64,000 bases of DNA from Brevundimonas aurantiaca (GCF_014199955.1 NZ_JACHOQ010000003.1:372001-436000), one strand, 5' to 3'. Numbered from the stretch's first letter, positions 8,181-18,432 are shown. Notes: generated from the letters alone by a model not told the origin. Translations and numbers: made by a program.

Positions 8181-8945
8181 TCACCACCAGTCGGCTTCGC
8201 GCAGGGTGCGGGCGTAGCGGCGGCTGACCGGGACGTTCAGCCCGCCCTCCAAGGTCAGGGTGGCGCGGCCGTCGCCGCGCTCGACGCCGCGCACGGCCGA
8301 ACGGGCCACCCACCAGCTGCGGTGGGTGCGGGCGCCTTCCAGTCCCTCCAACTCTTCGACCGCGTCGGACAGGCGCATCAGGATCAGGTCCGAGCCGCGA
8401 TCGGTGTGAAGGCGCAGATAGTGGTCCTCGGCCTGAACGGCGTAGAGGGTCGCGCCCTTCAGCCTGGGGGGCAGGCGATCCAGAAAGCGCGCCGGACGCG
8501 TCGGCTGGCTGGGCGGCGCGGCGTGGGTCTGGACCGGCTGGGCGCGTCCCAGGAAGACGTTGACCGTCGTCACCGCCAGGGTGACGATCAGGACCGGGCC
8601 GAACAGCTGGGGCAGGGCGGACAGGGGATAAAGGCGCTGGGCGAAGAAGAGACCCGTCGCGGCCCAGATGATCAGGCTCAACGGGCCGGTGATCACCGCC
8701 GTCATCAGGCCGATCGTCAACCAGGGCCGGTCGTCCACGTCGATGAAGCGGGTGACCAAGCCGCTGCACAGATGGCCCCAAAGGCCGCCCAGGATCATCA
8801 TCAGAACCCAATAGGCCAGCCGTTCCAGATAGGGCGCGCCGGCGCTGCCGAAGGCGCCGGTCGAGGCCAGAAAGACTCCGACCAGGACCGCCACGACCAG
8901 GCCCCTCAGAAAGGTTCGACGGCGGTCGTCGGCGGGTGACGTCAT
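8181..8945 (-). CDS. membrane-anchored LytTR-domain DNA-binding protein
   Basis: The 254-residue protein has four predicted transmembrane helices in residues about 12-130 and a C-terminal LytTR domain (about 155-252) with the typical core YAVQAEDHYLRLHTDRG, the RTHRSWWVARSAVRGVERG segment and the final VSRRYARTLRE. LytTR domains bind direct repeats in DNA; the membrane form lacks a receiver domain and may respond to a membrane signal. Its stop lies 14 bp from the stop of the convergent azoR-like gene. It is divergent from the DUF2306 gene. Confidence 0.85.
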   Translation of the reverse strand: MTSPADDRRRTFLRGLVVAVLVGVFLASTGAFGSAGAPYLERLAYWVLMMILGGLWGHLCSGLVTRFIDVDDRPWLTIGLMTAVITGPLSLIIWAATGLFFAQRLYPLSALPQLFGPVLIVTLAVTTVNVFLGRAQPVQTHAAPPSQPTRPARFLDRLPPRLKGATLYAVQAEDHYLRLHTDRGSDLILMRLSDAVEELEGLEGARTHRSWWVARSAVRGVERGDGRATLTLEGGLNVPVSRRYARTLREADWW

Positions 8946-9105
8946 GAGGGCCTTCTACGTTCGCAGTCCGATCTGAAACCATGATTTCCTCCAGGGCGGA
9001 AGGGGGTGGGCGTTCGCGAAACCGAGGTGGGCGTTCACGCAGGGGCGGATGCGGAAGGACCGGACCCAGGGCAGGTGGGCCGCCTTCATCCGGAGTTTTC
9101 CCGCC

Positions 9106-9633
9106 ATGTCCCCCCGTCTCGCCCGTCATCTGCCGTCCGCCGCCGGTCTCTTCCTGCTGGGCGTTCCGATCCTCATCTATCTGACCCGAGACAATGGTCA
9201 CATCGCACGGCTGGGTTTCCGTCCGCACGCGCCGAAGCTGGACCTCTTGGCCGCCGCGCCGACGGCGATCCAAGTTCATGTGGCGGCCGCCCTGACGGCC
9301 CTGGCGATCGGGATCGTGCTGCTGATCGGGGTGAAGGGCACGCGGCTGCACCGGACGCTGGGCTGGGCCTGGGTGGCGGCGATGGGAACGACGGCGATCA
9401 GCTCCTTCTTCATTCACGCCATCAATCCCGGCGGACCTGCGGGCCTGTCCTTGATCCATCTGCTCAGCGGTTGGACGGTGGTCGGCCTGCCCATGGCGGT
9501 CTACGCCGCCCGTCGCCATAGGGTGCAGGCCCATCGGCGGGCCATGACGTCGATGTTCGTCGGAGGACTGATCGTGGCGGGCCTTCTGACCTTCCTGCCC
9601 GGCCGGCTGATGTGGGCGGTCTTCTTCAGCTAG
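9106..9633 (+). CDS. DUF2306 family membrane protein
   Basis: The 175-residue protein has about four to five hydrophobic helices and His residues in the pattern IQVHVAAALTALAIGIVLL, LHRTLGWAWVAAMGTTAIS and FFIHAIN, which is typical of DUF2306; the histidines suggest a heme or metal site but no function is known. The start chosen, at MSPRLARHLPSAAG, has a CGGAG about 10 bp upstream; the frame extends 19 codons further. The 3' end overlaps the convergent tetR gene by 8 bp. Confidence 0.75.
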   Translation: MSPRLARHLPSAAGLFLLGVPILIYLTRDNGHIARLGFRPHAPKLDLLAAAPTAIQVHVAAALTALAIGIVLLIGVKGTRLHRTLGWAWVAAMGTTAISSFFIHAINPGGPAGLSLIHLLSGWTVVGLPMAVYAARRHRVQAHRRAMTSMFVGGLIVAGLLTFLPGRLMWAVFFS

Positions 9634-10387
9634 AAGGCGACAGTCCCGCCACGGCGCGAAAGCCGGCCGCCGCGAACCGGACCATATAGTCGCCGGCCGT
9701 CTGAAGATCCCCGGATCGGGCGCGACCGCCCGACAGTCGGTCCAGACGTCCGGTCTCGCCCAGGGTCAGGGTCAGGGCGCCCGACAGATTGTGATAGCCC
9801 CAGTAGAGATCGACCTCGCTGGCCTCGGGCAGGACCTGGGCGATCAGTTCGATCAGCCGCCGGATGGCCGGGTCGAAATACCGGGCCATGGTTTCGCCGC
9901 CGAAGGTCGGGTTGGCGTTGGTCTGGGCCACCAGGGCGGAATAGTGTTTCCAGCCCGGCCCGCCCTTGAGCGACCATTCGAACGGCGGTCGCAGAAAGGC
10001 TTCCAGCAGCCCCTCCAGCGTCATGGGCCGCCCGGTCTCCTCAGCCTGGGCGGCGTAACGGTTGATGGCGGCGACCCGTTCATTGTTCCAGACCTCGGCG
10101 CGACGCAGAAAGACCGCGTCGAACAGGTCTCGCTTGGCCCCGAAATAATAGTGGACCAGGGCGGTGTCGACGCCGGCCTCACGCGCCACCTCGCGGATGG
10201 TGACGCCGTAGAAGCCGTGTTTGGAAAACAGATCCTCGGCCGCATCCAGGATCAGCTCGCGGGTTTCACCCGCCGCCTTGGCCTGGGCCTTGGGCGGACG
10301 GCCGCGCCGCGCAGGCGTCGCATCCGGCGCGGCCGTCTTGCGCCGGGCGGCGGCGACGGGACGGGGCGCGGCGGGGATCTGGCTCAT
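9626..10387 (-). CDS. TetR/AcrR-family transcriptional regulator
   Basis: The 253-residue protein has a basic Ala/Arg-rich N-terminal tail (to about residue 40), then a TetR helix-turn-helix: LILDAAEDLFSKHGFYGVTI, REVAREAGVDTALVHYYFG, KRDLFDAVF. The C-terminal ligand domain resembles the CecR/DUF1956-type. The start is the Met of MSQIPAAPRPV; the longer frame runs into the intergenic region. It is divergent from the TonB-dependent receptor, separated by 190 bp that carry inverted repeats, so it likely represses the receptor and the MFS gene beyond it. The ligand is unknown. Confidence 0.88.
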   Translation of the reverse strand: MSQIPAAPRPVAAARRKTAAPDATPARRGRPPKAQAKAAGETRELILDAAEDLFSKHGFYGVTIREVAREAGVDTALVHYYFGAKRDLFDAVFLRRAEVWNNERVAAINRYAAQAEETGRPMTLEGLLEAFLRPPFEWSLKGGPGWKHYSALVAQTNANPTFGGETMARYFDPAIRRLIELIAQVLPEASEVDLYWGYHNLSGALTLTLGETGRLDRLSGGRARSGDLQTAGDYMVRFAAAGFRAVAGLSPSS

Positions 10388-10507
10388 GGCGGCGACGCTA
10401 GGCCAGGGCCGGCGCCGGTGCAACGGCGCCACGCTGCACGTTCCGTGTGGGCGGATGACGACGTTGCGGCAGCTCCGGGGTTTGACAGACGGTCGAAACC
10501 GGGTCAG

Positions 10508-10545
10508 GTTCAAGAAAATCATTGAACGCTGAATAAAAGCGTCAA
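10508..10545. promoter_or_regulatory. candidate TetR operator, overlapping inverted repeats
   Basis: Two overlapping dyads lie 33-70 bp before the receptor start. The first has perfect 6-bp arms, GTTCAA and TTGAAC, with an 8-bp spacer. The second pairs TTGAACGCT with AGCGTCAA across seven bases, sharing the middle arm. Size and position between tetR and its divergent neighbour suit a TetR-type operator, but binding is inferred. Confidence 0.4.
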
Positions 10546-10577
10546 CCAGGCTGGAAACGACAAAGGGGTTAAGGATC

Positions 10578-12803
10578 ATGAATCGTCATGTGAAGTGCGC
10601 GCTGCTGGCCGGCGCGGCGTGGGGCGTGCTGGCGGGGGCTTCCACGGCCCAGGACGCCGAGGCGGCGGCCCAGGCGGCCAACGCCGGACAAGCCAATATG
10701 GTGGACGACATCGTCGTCACCGCCCGTCGGCGCGACGAACAGCTGAAGGACGTGCCGGTGGCCGTCTCGGCGCTGAGCGCCGAGCGGCTGGAACAGACGG
10801 GCGCGACCAATATCACCGCCCTGCAGCAGCAGACGCCGAACGCCACTGTTCAGGTCGCGCGCGGCTCCAACTCGACCCTGATCAGCTTCATCCGCGGCGT
10901 GGGCCAACAGGACCCGCTGTGGGGCTTCGAGCCCGGCGTCGGCCTCTATATCGACGACGTCTATGTCGCCCGTCCGCAGGGCGCCGTGCTGGACATCTTC
11001 GACATCCAGCGCATCGAGGTGCTGCGCGGGCCGCAGGGCACCCTCTACGGCCGCAACACCATCGGCGGGGCGATCAAATATGTGACCAAGCGCCTGGGCG
11101 TCGATCCCAGCCTGACGGCGCGGGCCGAGGTGGGCTCGTACAATGAGCACAACTTCCTGCTGTCCGGCTCGGTCCCCGTCGGCGACACCTTCGCGATCGG
11201 GGGCGCGGTCGCCACCTATCAGCACGACGGCTACGGCCAGAACCTGAACACCGGCCAGGATCAGTATGACAAGGACGTCACCGCCTATCGCGCCAGCGCC
11301 GAGTGGACGCCGAACGACAGCCTGTTCTTCCGCCTGGCCTGGGACCGGGTCGAGGACGATTCCAGCCCGCGTCACGGCCACCGCGAGGTGAACTCGACCA
11401 CCGGCGGCTATACGCCCCCGGCCAACGAATACGATACCTATGCCGGGATCACCGGCGAGCAGAAGGTGGTCACCGAGGGCGTGTCCCTGACCGGCGAGTA
11501 CCGGGTCAACGACATGCTGACCCTGAAGTCGATCACCGCCTATCGCTCGGGCGACACCCAGACCATCATCGACTTCGACCAGACGCCCCTGCCGACCCTG
11601 GACGTGCCGGCCATCTATTCGGACGACCAGTTCACCCAGGAGTTCCAGGCCCTGTTCACCGGCGACCGCTGGTCGGGCGTGGCCGGCGTCTTCTATCTGG
11701 ACGGCACCTCGTCCGGCGCCTTCGACACCATCGCCGGCAATCTGGGTCTGGCCATTGCGGCGGCGGGATCGGTGGACACCAAGTCCTTCTCGGTGTTCGG
11801 CGACTTCAGCTATGACCTCACCGACCGGCTGCACGTCTCGCTGGGCGGACGCTACACCAAGGACGACAAGGACGCCTCGGTCCTGCGCCTCTTCTATCTG
11901 GGCGCGACCCGCACCCCCTATACCGGCGGGACTGACCGGGCGATCTTCGCCACCCGCACCAACTATTCGGCGTCGGACACCTTCGAGAAGTTCACGCCGC
12001 GCGCCAGCATCTCGTATGACTTCAGTGAAGACATCACCGGCTACGCCTCGGTCAGCCAGGGCTTCAAGTCGGGCGGCTGGGACATGCGGGGCGACGCCGC
12101 CCTCGTGCCGCAGACGGTCGACGGCTACCAGCCCGAGACGGTCACCACCTATGAGCTGGGCCTGAAGGGTTCGGCCTTCGACCGGCGGATGAACTTCGCC
12201 TCGGCGATCTTCTATTCCGACTACAAGGACCAGCAGATCACGACCCAGCAGGTGGCCACGCCCCCGGCCGTCGGCATCGCCTCGGTGGTCGACAACGCCG
12301 GGGCCTCGACCATCTACGGTTTCGAGCTGGAAGGCTCGGCCTTCCTGACCGACGACATCACCGCCAACTTCTCGCTGGGCTATCTGAAGAACGAGTTCGA
12401 CGAGTTCATCACCCGGATCACCGGCACGCCGGTGGATATTTCGGACACGCGCGAGCCGCAGAACTCGCCGGAATGGTCGGCCTATTACGGCATGACCTGG
12501 CGGGGCGACATTATGGGCGGGGAGATCCGGGTGACTCCGTCGCTGTCGTACCGGTCCGACTACCACCTGTTCGACACGCCGGACCCCATCCTGGACCAGG
12601 ACGGCTATGTCCTGGCCGACGCCAGCGTGGTGTGGACGGCGCCCAGCCGGCGGTGGGAGGTCGGTCTGTTCGGCCGCAACCTGACCGATGTCCGCTACAA
12701 GGTCGGGGGCTACAGCTTCCCCGGCGCGACCTACAACAACTCGATCAGCGCCTTCTACGGCCCGCCGACCACCTATTCGGCTCGCCTGACCTACCGGTTC
12801 TGA
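10578..12803 (+). CDS. TonB-dependent outer-membrane receptor
   Basis: The 741-residue protein has a signal peptide (cleavage near residue 24, STAQ-D), a TonB box VDDIVVTARR, a plug domain (about 55-165, with FIRGVGQQDPLWGFEPGVG, YIDDVYVARPQG and IEVLRGPQGTLYGRN) and a beta-barrel ending in the terminal aromatic YRF. This class takes up siderophores, glycans, vitamins or lipophilic compounds using energy from TonB-ExbBD. The plug sequence is of the FecA-like group abundant in Caulobacterales and sphingomonads and does not identify a substrate. It is followed by a terminator and then a spinster-type MFS transporter; a divergent TetR gene lies upstream. The three genes look like one substrate-specific uptake unit. 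Confidence 0.92.
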   Translation: MNRHVKCALLAGAAWGVLAGASTAQDAEAAAQAANAGQANMVDDIVVTARRRDEQLKDVPVAVSALSAERLEQTGATNITALQQQTPNATVQVARGSNSTLISFIRGVGQQDPLWGFEPGVGLYIDDVYVARPQGAVLDIFDIQRIEVLRGPQGTLYGRNTIGGAIKYVTKRLGVDPSLTARAEVGSYNEHNFLLSGSVPVGDTFAIGGAVATYQHDGYGQNLNTGQDQYDKDVTAYRASAEWTPNDSLFFRLAWDRVEDDSSPRHGHREVNSTTGGYTPPANEYDTYAGITGEQKVVTEGVSLTGEYRVNDMLTLKSITAYRSGDTQTIIDFDQTPLPTLDVPAIYSDDQFTQEFQALFTGDRWSGVAGVFYLDGTSSGAFDTIAGNLGLAIAAAGSVDTKSFSVFGDFSYDLTDRLHVSLGGRYTKDDKDASVLRLFYLGATRTPYTGGTDRAIFATRTNYSASDTFEKFTPRASISYDFSEDITGYASVSQGFKSGGWDMRGDAALVPQTVDGYQPETVTTYELGLKGSAFDRRMNFASAIFYSDYKDQQITTQQVATPPAVGIASVVDNAGASTIYGFELEGSAFLTDDITANFSLGYLKNEFDEFITRITGTPVDISDTREPQNSPEWSAYYGMTWRGDIMGGEIRVTPSLSYRSDYHLFDTPDPILDQDGYVLADASVVWTAPSRRWEVGLFGRNLTDVRYKVGGYSFPGATYNNSISAFYGPPTTYSARLTYRF

Positions 12804-12823
12804 TCGCCGAAGACGCCTGACGG

Positions 12824-12858
12824 AGGGCGGCGGTCCAAAGGCCGCCGCCCTTTGCTTT
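12824..12858 (+). terminator. rho-independent terminator after TonB-dependent receptor
   Basis: A GC-rich hairpin with 10-bp perfect arms (AGGGCGGCGG and CCGCCGCCCT, 8-base loop) is followed by TTGCTTT. It lies 20 bp after the receptor stop. The tract is imperfect, so some read-through into the MFS gene is possible. Confidence 0.7.
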
Positions 12859-12902
12859 GCAGGGGGCGGACTTGCGGCTAGGTTCGCCCCAACAAGAAGA
12901 AC

Positions 12903-14435
12903 ATGTCGAGGGAAACGCCGATGACGACCGACACCGTGACGGAGGCGCCCGCGCCGCATCGACCGGGCTACCGCTTCTATGTGCTGGCGGTGCTGATCCT
13001 GATCTACATGCTGAACTTCCTGGATCGGCAGATCATCGGCATTCTGGCGGCGCCGCTGAAGGAAGAGTTCGGCATGTCCGACAGCCAGTTCGGTCTGTTG
13101 GGCGGCATCGCCTTCGCCTCGGTCTATTCGACCCTGGCCATTCCCCTGGCCTGGCTGGCCGACCGGTTCAGCCGGGTCTGGATCATGACCGGGGCGCTCG
13201 CCGTCTGGTCGGGCTTCACCGCCCTGTGCGGCATGGCCGGCTCGTTCGGCCAGCTGTTCCTGTGCCGGATGGGGGTGGGCGTGGGTGAAGCGGGCGGGGT
13301 GGCGCCGGCCTATTCGCTGATCGCCGACTATTTCCCGCCGCATCAGAGAGCGCGGGCCCTGGCCGCCTTCGCCTTCGGGATTCCGCTGGGCATGGCCGCG
13401 GGCACCCTGGTTGGGGGACTGCTGGCGGCGACCTACGGCTGGCGCACGGCCTTCATCGTCGTCGGCCTGTCGGGTCTGCTGGTCGCGCCCCTGCTGCGGC
13501 TGACGGTCAAGGATCCCAAGCGCGGCGGAACCGATGCAGTGAAGACCGAAGCCCAGGTCGCGGCTCTGGCCGCCGCGCCGGTCGGGACGGATCGGGCGGG
13601 CAAGATCGCGGCCCAGATCATGCTGGGCCTGGGCGCCGGTCTTCTGGTCCTCGGGGGGCTGGACTGGCTGCTGGGTCTGTCGCTCGGCAATCCGCTGGTG
13701 CTCGCCTTCGGCGGCCTGCTGGCTGGGGTGATCGGCGCCTCCTTGATGGTCGCGCGGCGCACCGCATCGGTCGTGATCAAGAAGCCCAGCTTCTGGCTGC
13801 TGGCCCTGGGCGCGGCCTCGTCCTCCGTATGCGGCTATGGCGTCGCCGGCTGGTTGCCCCTGTTCTTCATGCGCAGTTTCGACCTGAGCCTGCGCCAGAC
13901 CAGCTGGTACTATTCGGGCATCGCCCTGATCGGCGGCCTCCTGGGCATTTGGCTGGGCGGAATGATCGCCGACAAGCTGTCGAAGAAGGGCAAGGGCGCC
14001 TATCCCCTGACCCCGGCCGTGGCCTTTCTGATCTCGGCGCCCTGTTTCATCCTGGCGATGAACTCGCCCTGGCTGATCGGCCTCGTCCTGCCGGGCGGGG
14101 GCAGCCATGCGCAGCAGCTGATCCTGGCCTTCCTGATCTTCCTTCTGCCCACGGGGTTGAACCTGGCCTGGCTGGGGCCGATCACGGCGGCGGTCCAGCA
14201 TCTGGTCCCGGCGGCCATGCGCTCCACCGCCTCGGCCCTGTTTCTGCTGATCAACAATCTGCTGGGGATCGCGGTCGGCTTCTACTACTTCGGCTGGATG
14301 AGCGACCTCCTGGCGCCCCGGTTCGGGGAGGAGAGCCTGAGGTGGGCCATCTACACCGGCATGAGCTTCTATGTGCTGGCGGCCATTCTGCTGTTTGGGG
14401 CCTCGCGGACGCTGAAGCGGGACTGGGTGGACTGA
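12903..14435 (+). CDS. spinster-like MFS transporter
   Basis: The 510-residue protein has 12 predicted transmembrane helices. Helix 1 carries LNFLDRQIIGILAAPLKEEF, and the loop 2-3 signature is AIPLAWLADRFSRVWIM; these with RMGVGVGEAGGVAPAYSLIA match the spinster branch of the major facilitator superfamily. There is an extra hydrophobic pair after helix 6 (residues about 235-285). Bacterial members move small organic molecules across the inner membrane by proton coupling; the substrate is not deducible. Translation may begin at the second Met (MTTDTVTEAP, six codons later). Being next to the receptor and TetR gene it probably handles the same compound. Confidence 0.85.
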   Translation: MSRETPMTTDTVTEAPAPHRPGYRFYVLAVLILIYMLNFLDRQIIGILAAPLKEEFGMSDSQFGLLGGIAFASVYSTLAIPLAWLADRFSRVWIMTGALAVWSGFTALCGMAGSFGQLFLCRMGVGVGEAGGVAPAYSLIADYFPPHQRARALAAFAFGIPLGMAAGTLVGGLLAATYGWRTAFIVVGLSGLLVAPLLRLTVKDPKRGGTDAVKTEAQVAALAAAPVGTDRAGKIAAQIMLGLGAGLLVLGGLDWLLGLSLGNPLVLAFGGLLAGVIGASLMVARRTASVVIKKPSFWLLALGAASSSVCGYGVAGWLPLFFMRSFDLSLRQTSWYYSGIALIGGLLGIWLGGMIADKLSKKGKGAYPLTPAVAFLISAPCFILAMNSPWLIGLVLPGGGSHAQQLILAFLIFLLPTGLNLAWLGPITAAVQHLVPAAMRSTASALFLLINNLLGIAVGFYYFGWMSDLLAPRFGEESLRWAIYTGMSFYVLAAILLFGASRTLKRDWVD

Positions 14436-14453
14436 AGGGTCATAATCAGACGG

Positions 14454-14483
14454 TTGCACCTGCGAAGGCGCGGGGCCTATAAG
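14454..14483 (+). promoter_or_regulatory. candidate promoter of sucC
   Basis: TTGCAC at 14454-14459 and TATAAG at 14478-14483 are separated by 18 bp and lie 40 bp before the sucC ATG. This resembles a housekeeping-sigma promoter. The alphaproteobacterial consensus is looser than that of E. coli, so it remains a prediction. Confidence 0.4.
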
Positions 14484-14522
14484 CCCCGCAAACTCTTCCC
14501 AGCAAAGATTGCGGCGGTCTCC

Positions 14523-15713
<1,191 letters not shown>

Positions 15714-15741
15714 ACTTCAAGAGACCCTCTTTGATGCTCTG

Positions 15742-15775
15742 ACGGCGGCGCTGCTTGCAGCGTCGCCGTTTCTCG
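15742..15775 (+). terminator. terminator-like hairpin after sucC
   Basis: ACGGCGGCGCTGC pairs with GCAGCGTCGCCGT, with a 2-base loop and one G-T position, followed by TTCTCGTT. It starts 28 bp after the sucC stop. It would end sucC transcription before the glycosyltransferase and sucD, so sucD needs its own promoter or read-through. Confidence 0.65.
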
Positions 15776-15829
15776 TTGCGGAGGGCTGCGACGCCCCGCC
15801 ATAGTCGTCGCCTATGGACGGAGGGAGCC

Positions 15830-16714
15830 TTGCCGGATTTCGAAGTGGTCGCGATGGCTTTGGCGCCCGCGCGTCATCTCGCGGCCTTCACCGACCATTA
15901 TCGGGCTAAGCGCCCGGCGCGGATCAGAATCTATTTCGACGGCGAGGATGCACCTGACCCGGTCCAGGTCGGGCTCGATCCCAAGGATCTTGTAGTCTGC
16001 GACGCGGCCTTCTGGGCGACGCGCGGTGGTCGGCCCCAGGCGGTCGAGGATCGCCAGAGGGTCGTCTATGCCGAGGCCTATTCCACCCTGGCCTCCGATT
16101 GGCTGCTGGTCGTGGACATCGACGAGATGATCCTGGGCGATGTAGACGTCTCCGCTGTGCTCGGCGCCGTGGCGGCCGAACGCGAGGCGGTCATCTTCCC
16201 CTCGCTCGAGGCGGTGTGGCGGGCCGGCGACGACCTGACGCGCGAGTATGGAGCCACGCTGGCGCGCAAACCCTATCACGGCCCTTTGTCGGACCAGTTC
16301 GCAGACCTGATCTATCCGGGACGCGGGCGCTTCTTCGTTCGTGGTCTTCTGGCGCATCACATGGGCAAGCACGCGGTGCGGCGTGGCCTGCCTGACGTCA
16401 TGGTCTGCATCCATGAGTCCAAGCGCGGGGACCGGCCGTTGAAGGCGGCGCGGGCGCGCGATCCCGGGACGGGGCGCACGGCCTGGCTGCTGCATCACGA
16501 CGCCATCGGCTTGGACGCCTGGCGGGCCAAGTGGGACCGGCGCGTCGCGGCGGGCGACACCGCCGAAATGGGGCGCCGTCGCCGCCGCCAGCAGGCGGCC
16601 TATGTTCAGGCGCGAGAAGCGGGTGAGGAAGCCGCCCTGTTCGCGGACCTCTACGCCCTGAAACCCTGGCAGCAGGCGATCTTGCGACGGCTCGGGTTGT
16701 TACTGAATATCTGA
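15830..16714 (+). CDS. glycosyltransferase family 2-like protein
   Basis: The 294-residue protein resembles the GT2-type 'Glyco_tranf_2_4' group: DFEVVAMALAPARHLAAFTD near the N-terminus, RIRIYFDGEDAPDP, and WLLVVDIDEMILG (about residues 98-110) which supplies a D-x-D type nucleotide-sugar metal site. The middle has HHMGKHAVRRG and the C-terminus is basic. It presumably transfers a sugar to a surface glycan or lipid; donor and acceptor are unknown. I chose a TTG start because GGAGGG lies 4-5 bp upstream and the codons before it are not family-like. It sits between sucC and vapBC, with no other glycan gene nearby. Confidence 0.65.
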   Translation: MPDFEVVAMALAPARHLAAFTDHYRAKRPARIRIYFDGEDAPDPVQVGLDPKDLVVCDAAFWATRGGRPQAVEDRQRVVYAEAYSTLASDWLLVVDIDEMILGDVDVSAVLGAVAAEREAVIFPSLEAVWRAGDDLTREYGATLARKPYHGPLSDQFADLIYPGRGRFFVRGLLAHHMGKHAVRRGLPDVMVCIHESKRGDRPLKAARARDPGTGRTAWLLHHDAIGLDAWRAKWDRRVAAGDTAEMGRRRRRQQAAYVQAREAGEEAALFADLYALKPWQQAILRRLGLLLNI

Positions 16715-16786
16715 CCGGGCTTGCCTGGTCTGTCCACGCGGCCTATGTGCTCCACATAACCCGTGTAAGCCGCCCCGCTCGCGAAC

Positions 16787-17044
16787 ATGACCCGCAACAT
16801 CACCCTCGCCATAGATGACGCCCTGCTCGACAAGGTGCGTGTTCTGGCCGCTATGAAGCGGACCAGCGTCAATGAGATGGTGCGCGGTTTCCTGGCTCGA
16901 CTGGTCGAGGAAGAAACGGAACACGACGAGGCGACCGAAGCCTTGCTGAAGCTGGCCCGCGAAAGCGAAGGCCGGATGGGCGACTGGCGCCCCGCCAGAG
17001 AAGATGCATATAGCGGCGAGCCTCGTTTTGATCGCTGGCGCTGA
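16787..17044 (+). CDS. vapB: VapB-like ribbon-helix-helix antitoxin
   Basis: The 85-residue protein begins MTRNITLAIDDALLDKVRVL, a ribbon-helix-helix strand and first helix, followed by TSVNEMVRGFLARLV as the second helix. The acidic C-terminal tail (EEETEHDEATEALLKLARES and the GEPRFDRW end) would block the VapC active site. Such proteins neutralise the toxin and repress their own promoter. The vapC frame starts 40 bp before its stop, so the pair is overlapping and translationally coupled. Confidence 0.8.
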   Translation: MTRNITLAIDDALLDKVRVLAAMKRTSVNEMVRGFLARLVEEETEHDEATEALLKLARESEGRMGDWRPAREDAYSGEPRFDRWR

Positions 17045-17450
17045 CGTCTTCCTGGACACCAACATCCTGATCTACGCCGCGCTCGGTTCTGTCGATGAAC
17101 CGGCGAAGTACGATCGTGCGCTTGAACTTCTGACCCGACGCTTCGGCACCTCGGGTCAGGTTCTGGCCGAATTCTATGTCACCGCCCAACGCAAGGGTGC
17201 GCGCCCTCTGACTCCGGAGGAGGCGCAGGAGTGGGTGTTTCGGTTGTCCAAGAAGCCCTTCCAGCCCATCGACTACAGGGTGGTCCGCAGCGGTATCGAG
17301 AACGCCCAGCGTTACATGATTTCCTACTGGGACGGCGCCATCATCGCCGCCGCCGAACGGCTGGGCGCCAAGGTGCTCTATTCCGAAGACCTCAATCACG
17401 GTCAGACCTATGGGTCGGTCCGTGTCGAAAACCCCTTCCTTCCCGCCTAA
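17004..17450 (+). CDS. vapC: VapC-like PIN-domain ribonuclease toxin
   Basis: The 148-residue PIN domain has acidic active-site residues in VFLDTNILIYA (Asp18 from the ATG at 17004), LAEFYV (Glu), SYWDGAIIAAAERLG (Asp and Glu) and the late YSEDLNHG. VapC toxins cleave tRNA or rRNA and stop growth when not bound by VapB. The ATG used overlaps vapB by 41 bp; the in-frame TTG at 17028 gives a more typical short N-terminus, so the start is uncertain. Its stop is only 18 bp before sucD. Confidence 0.82.
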   Translation: MHIAASLVLIAGADVFLDTNILIYAALGSVDEPAKYDRALELLTRRFGTSGQVLAEFYVTAQRKGARPLTPEEAQEWVFRLSKKPFQPIDYRVVRSGIENAQRYMISYWDGAIIAAAERLGAKVLYSEDLNHGQTYGSVRVENPFLPA

Positions 17451-17468
17451 CCCAACAAGCGAGACTCC

Positions 17469-18371
17469 ATGTCCATCCTCGTCAACAAAGACACCAAGAT
17501 CATCGTCCAGGGCCTGACCGGCAAGACCGGCGGCTTCCACACCGAACAGGCCCTGGCCTATCACGGCACCCAGATGGTCGCCGGCGTCCACCCGACCAAG
17601 GGCGGCACGAACTGGACCGGTTCACACGGCGAAACCCTGCCGATCTACGCCTCGGTCGCCGAAGCCAAGGACGCCACGGGCGCCGACGCCTCGGTCATCT
17701 ATGTCCCGCCGTCAGGCGCCGCCGCCGCCATCATCGAAGCCATCGACGCCGAAATCCCCTTCATCACCTGCATCACCGAGGGCATTCCGGTGATGGACAT
17801 GGTCAAGGTCAAGCGCCGGCTGGAAGGCTCCAACTCCCGCCTCTTGGGCCCGAACTGCCCGGGCGTCCTGACGCCGGACGAGTGCAAGATCGGCATCATG
17901 CCGGGCAATATCTTCAAGAAGGGCTCGGTCGGCATCGTGTCGCGTTCGGGCACCCTGACCTATGAGGCCGTGTTCCAGACCACCAATGAGGGCCTGGGTC
18001 AGACCACGGCCGTGGGCATCGGCGGCGACCCGGTCAAGGGCACCGAATTCATCGACGTGCTGGAGATGTTCCTGGCCGATCCCGAAACCACCTCGATCAT
18101 CATGATCGGTGAAATCGGCGGCGGCGCGGAAGAAGACGCCGCCCAGTTCCTGATCGACGAGGCCAAGAAGGGCCGCAAGAAGCCGATGGCCGGCTTCATC
18201 GCGGGTCGCACGGCGCCCAAGGGCCGCACCATGGGCCACGCCGGCGCCGTCGTCTCGGGCGGCAAGGGCGATGCGGAATCCAAGATCGCGGCGATGGAGG
18301 CCGCCGGCATCCGCATGTCGCAATCGCCGGCCCGTCTGGGCAAGACCCTGGTGGAAGTGCTGAAGGGCTGA
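17469..18371 (+). CDS. sucD: succinate-CoA ligase (ADP-forming) subunit alpha
   Basis: The 300-residue protein has the CoA-binding Rossmann domain ([20 protein letters not shown], residues about 1-130) and the ligase domain with the phosphohistidine region [20 protein letters not shown] near the C-terminus; [18 protein letters not shown] is family-typical. It is the catalytic phosphorylated subunit of the SucCD enzyme. The start has only a weak Shine-Dalgarno match. It lies directly after vapC rather than sucC. Confidence 0.97.
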   Translation: MSILVNKDTKIIVQGLTGKTGGFHTEQALAYHGTQMVAGVHPTKGGTNWTGSHGETLPIYASVAEAKDATGADASVIYVPPSGAAAAIIEAIDAEIPFITCITEGIPVMDMVKVKRRLEGSNSRLLGPNCPGVLTPDECKIGIMPGNIFKKGSVGIVSRSGTLTYEAVFQTTNEGLGQTTAVGIGGDPVKGTEFIDVLEMFLADPETTSIIMIGEIGGGAEEDAAQFLIDEAKKGRKKPMAGFIAGRTAPKGRTMGHAGAVVSGGKGDAESKIAAMEAAGIRMSQSPARLGKTLVEVLKG

Positions 18372-18432
18372 GACCCGTAAGCGGCGTAGGCATCGCCTCA
18401 CGCATCAAAAATGCCGGTCTCGGCAGGATGGG

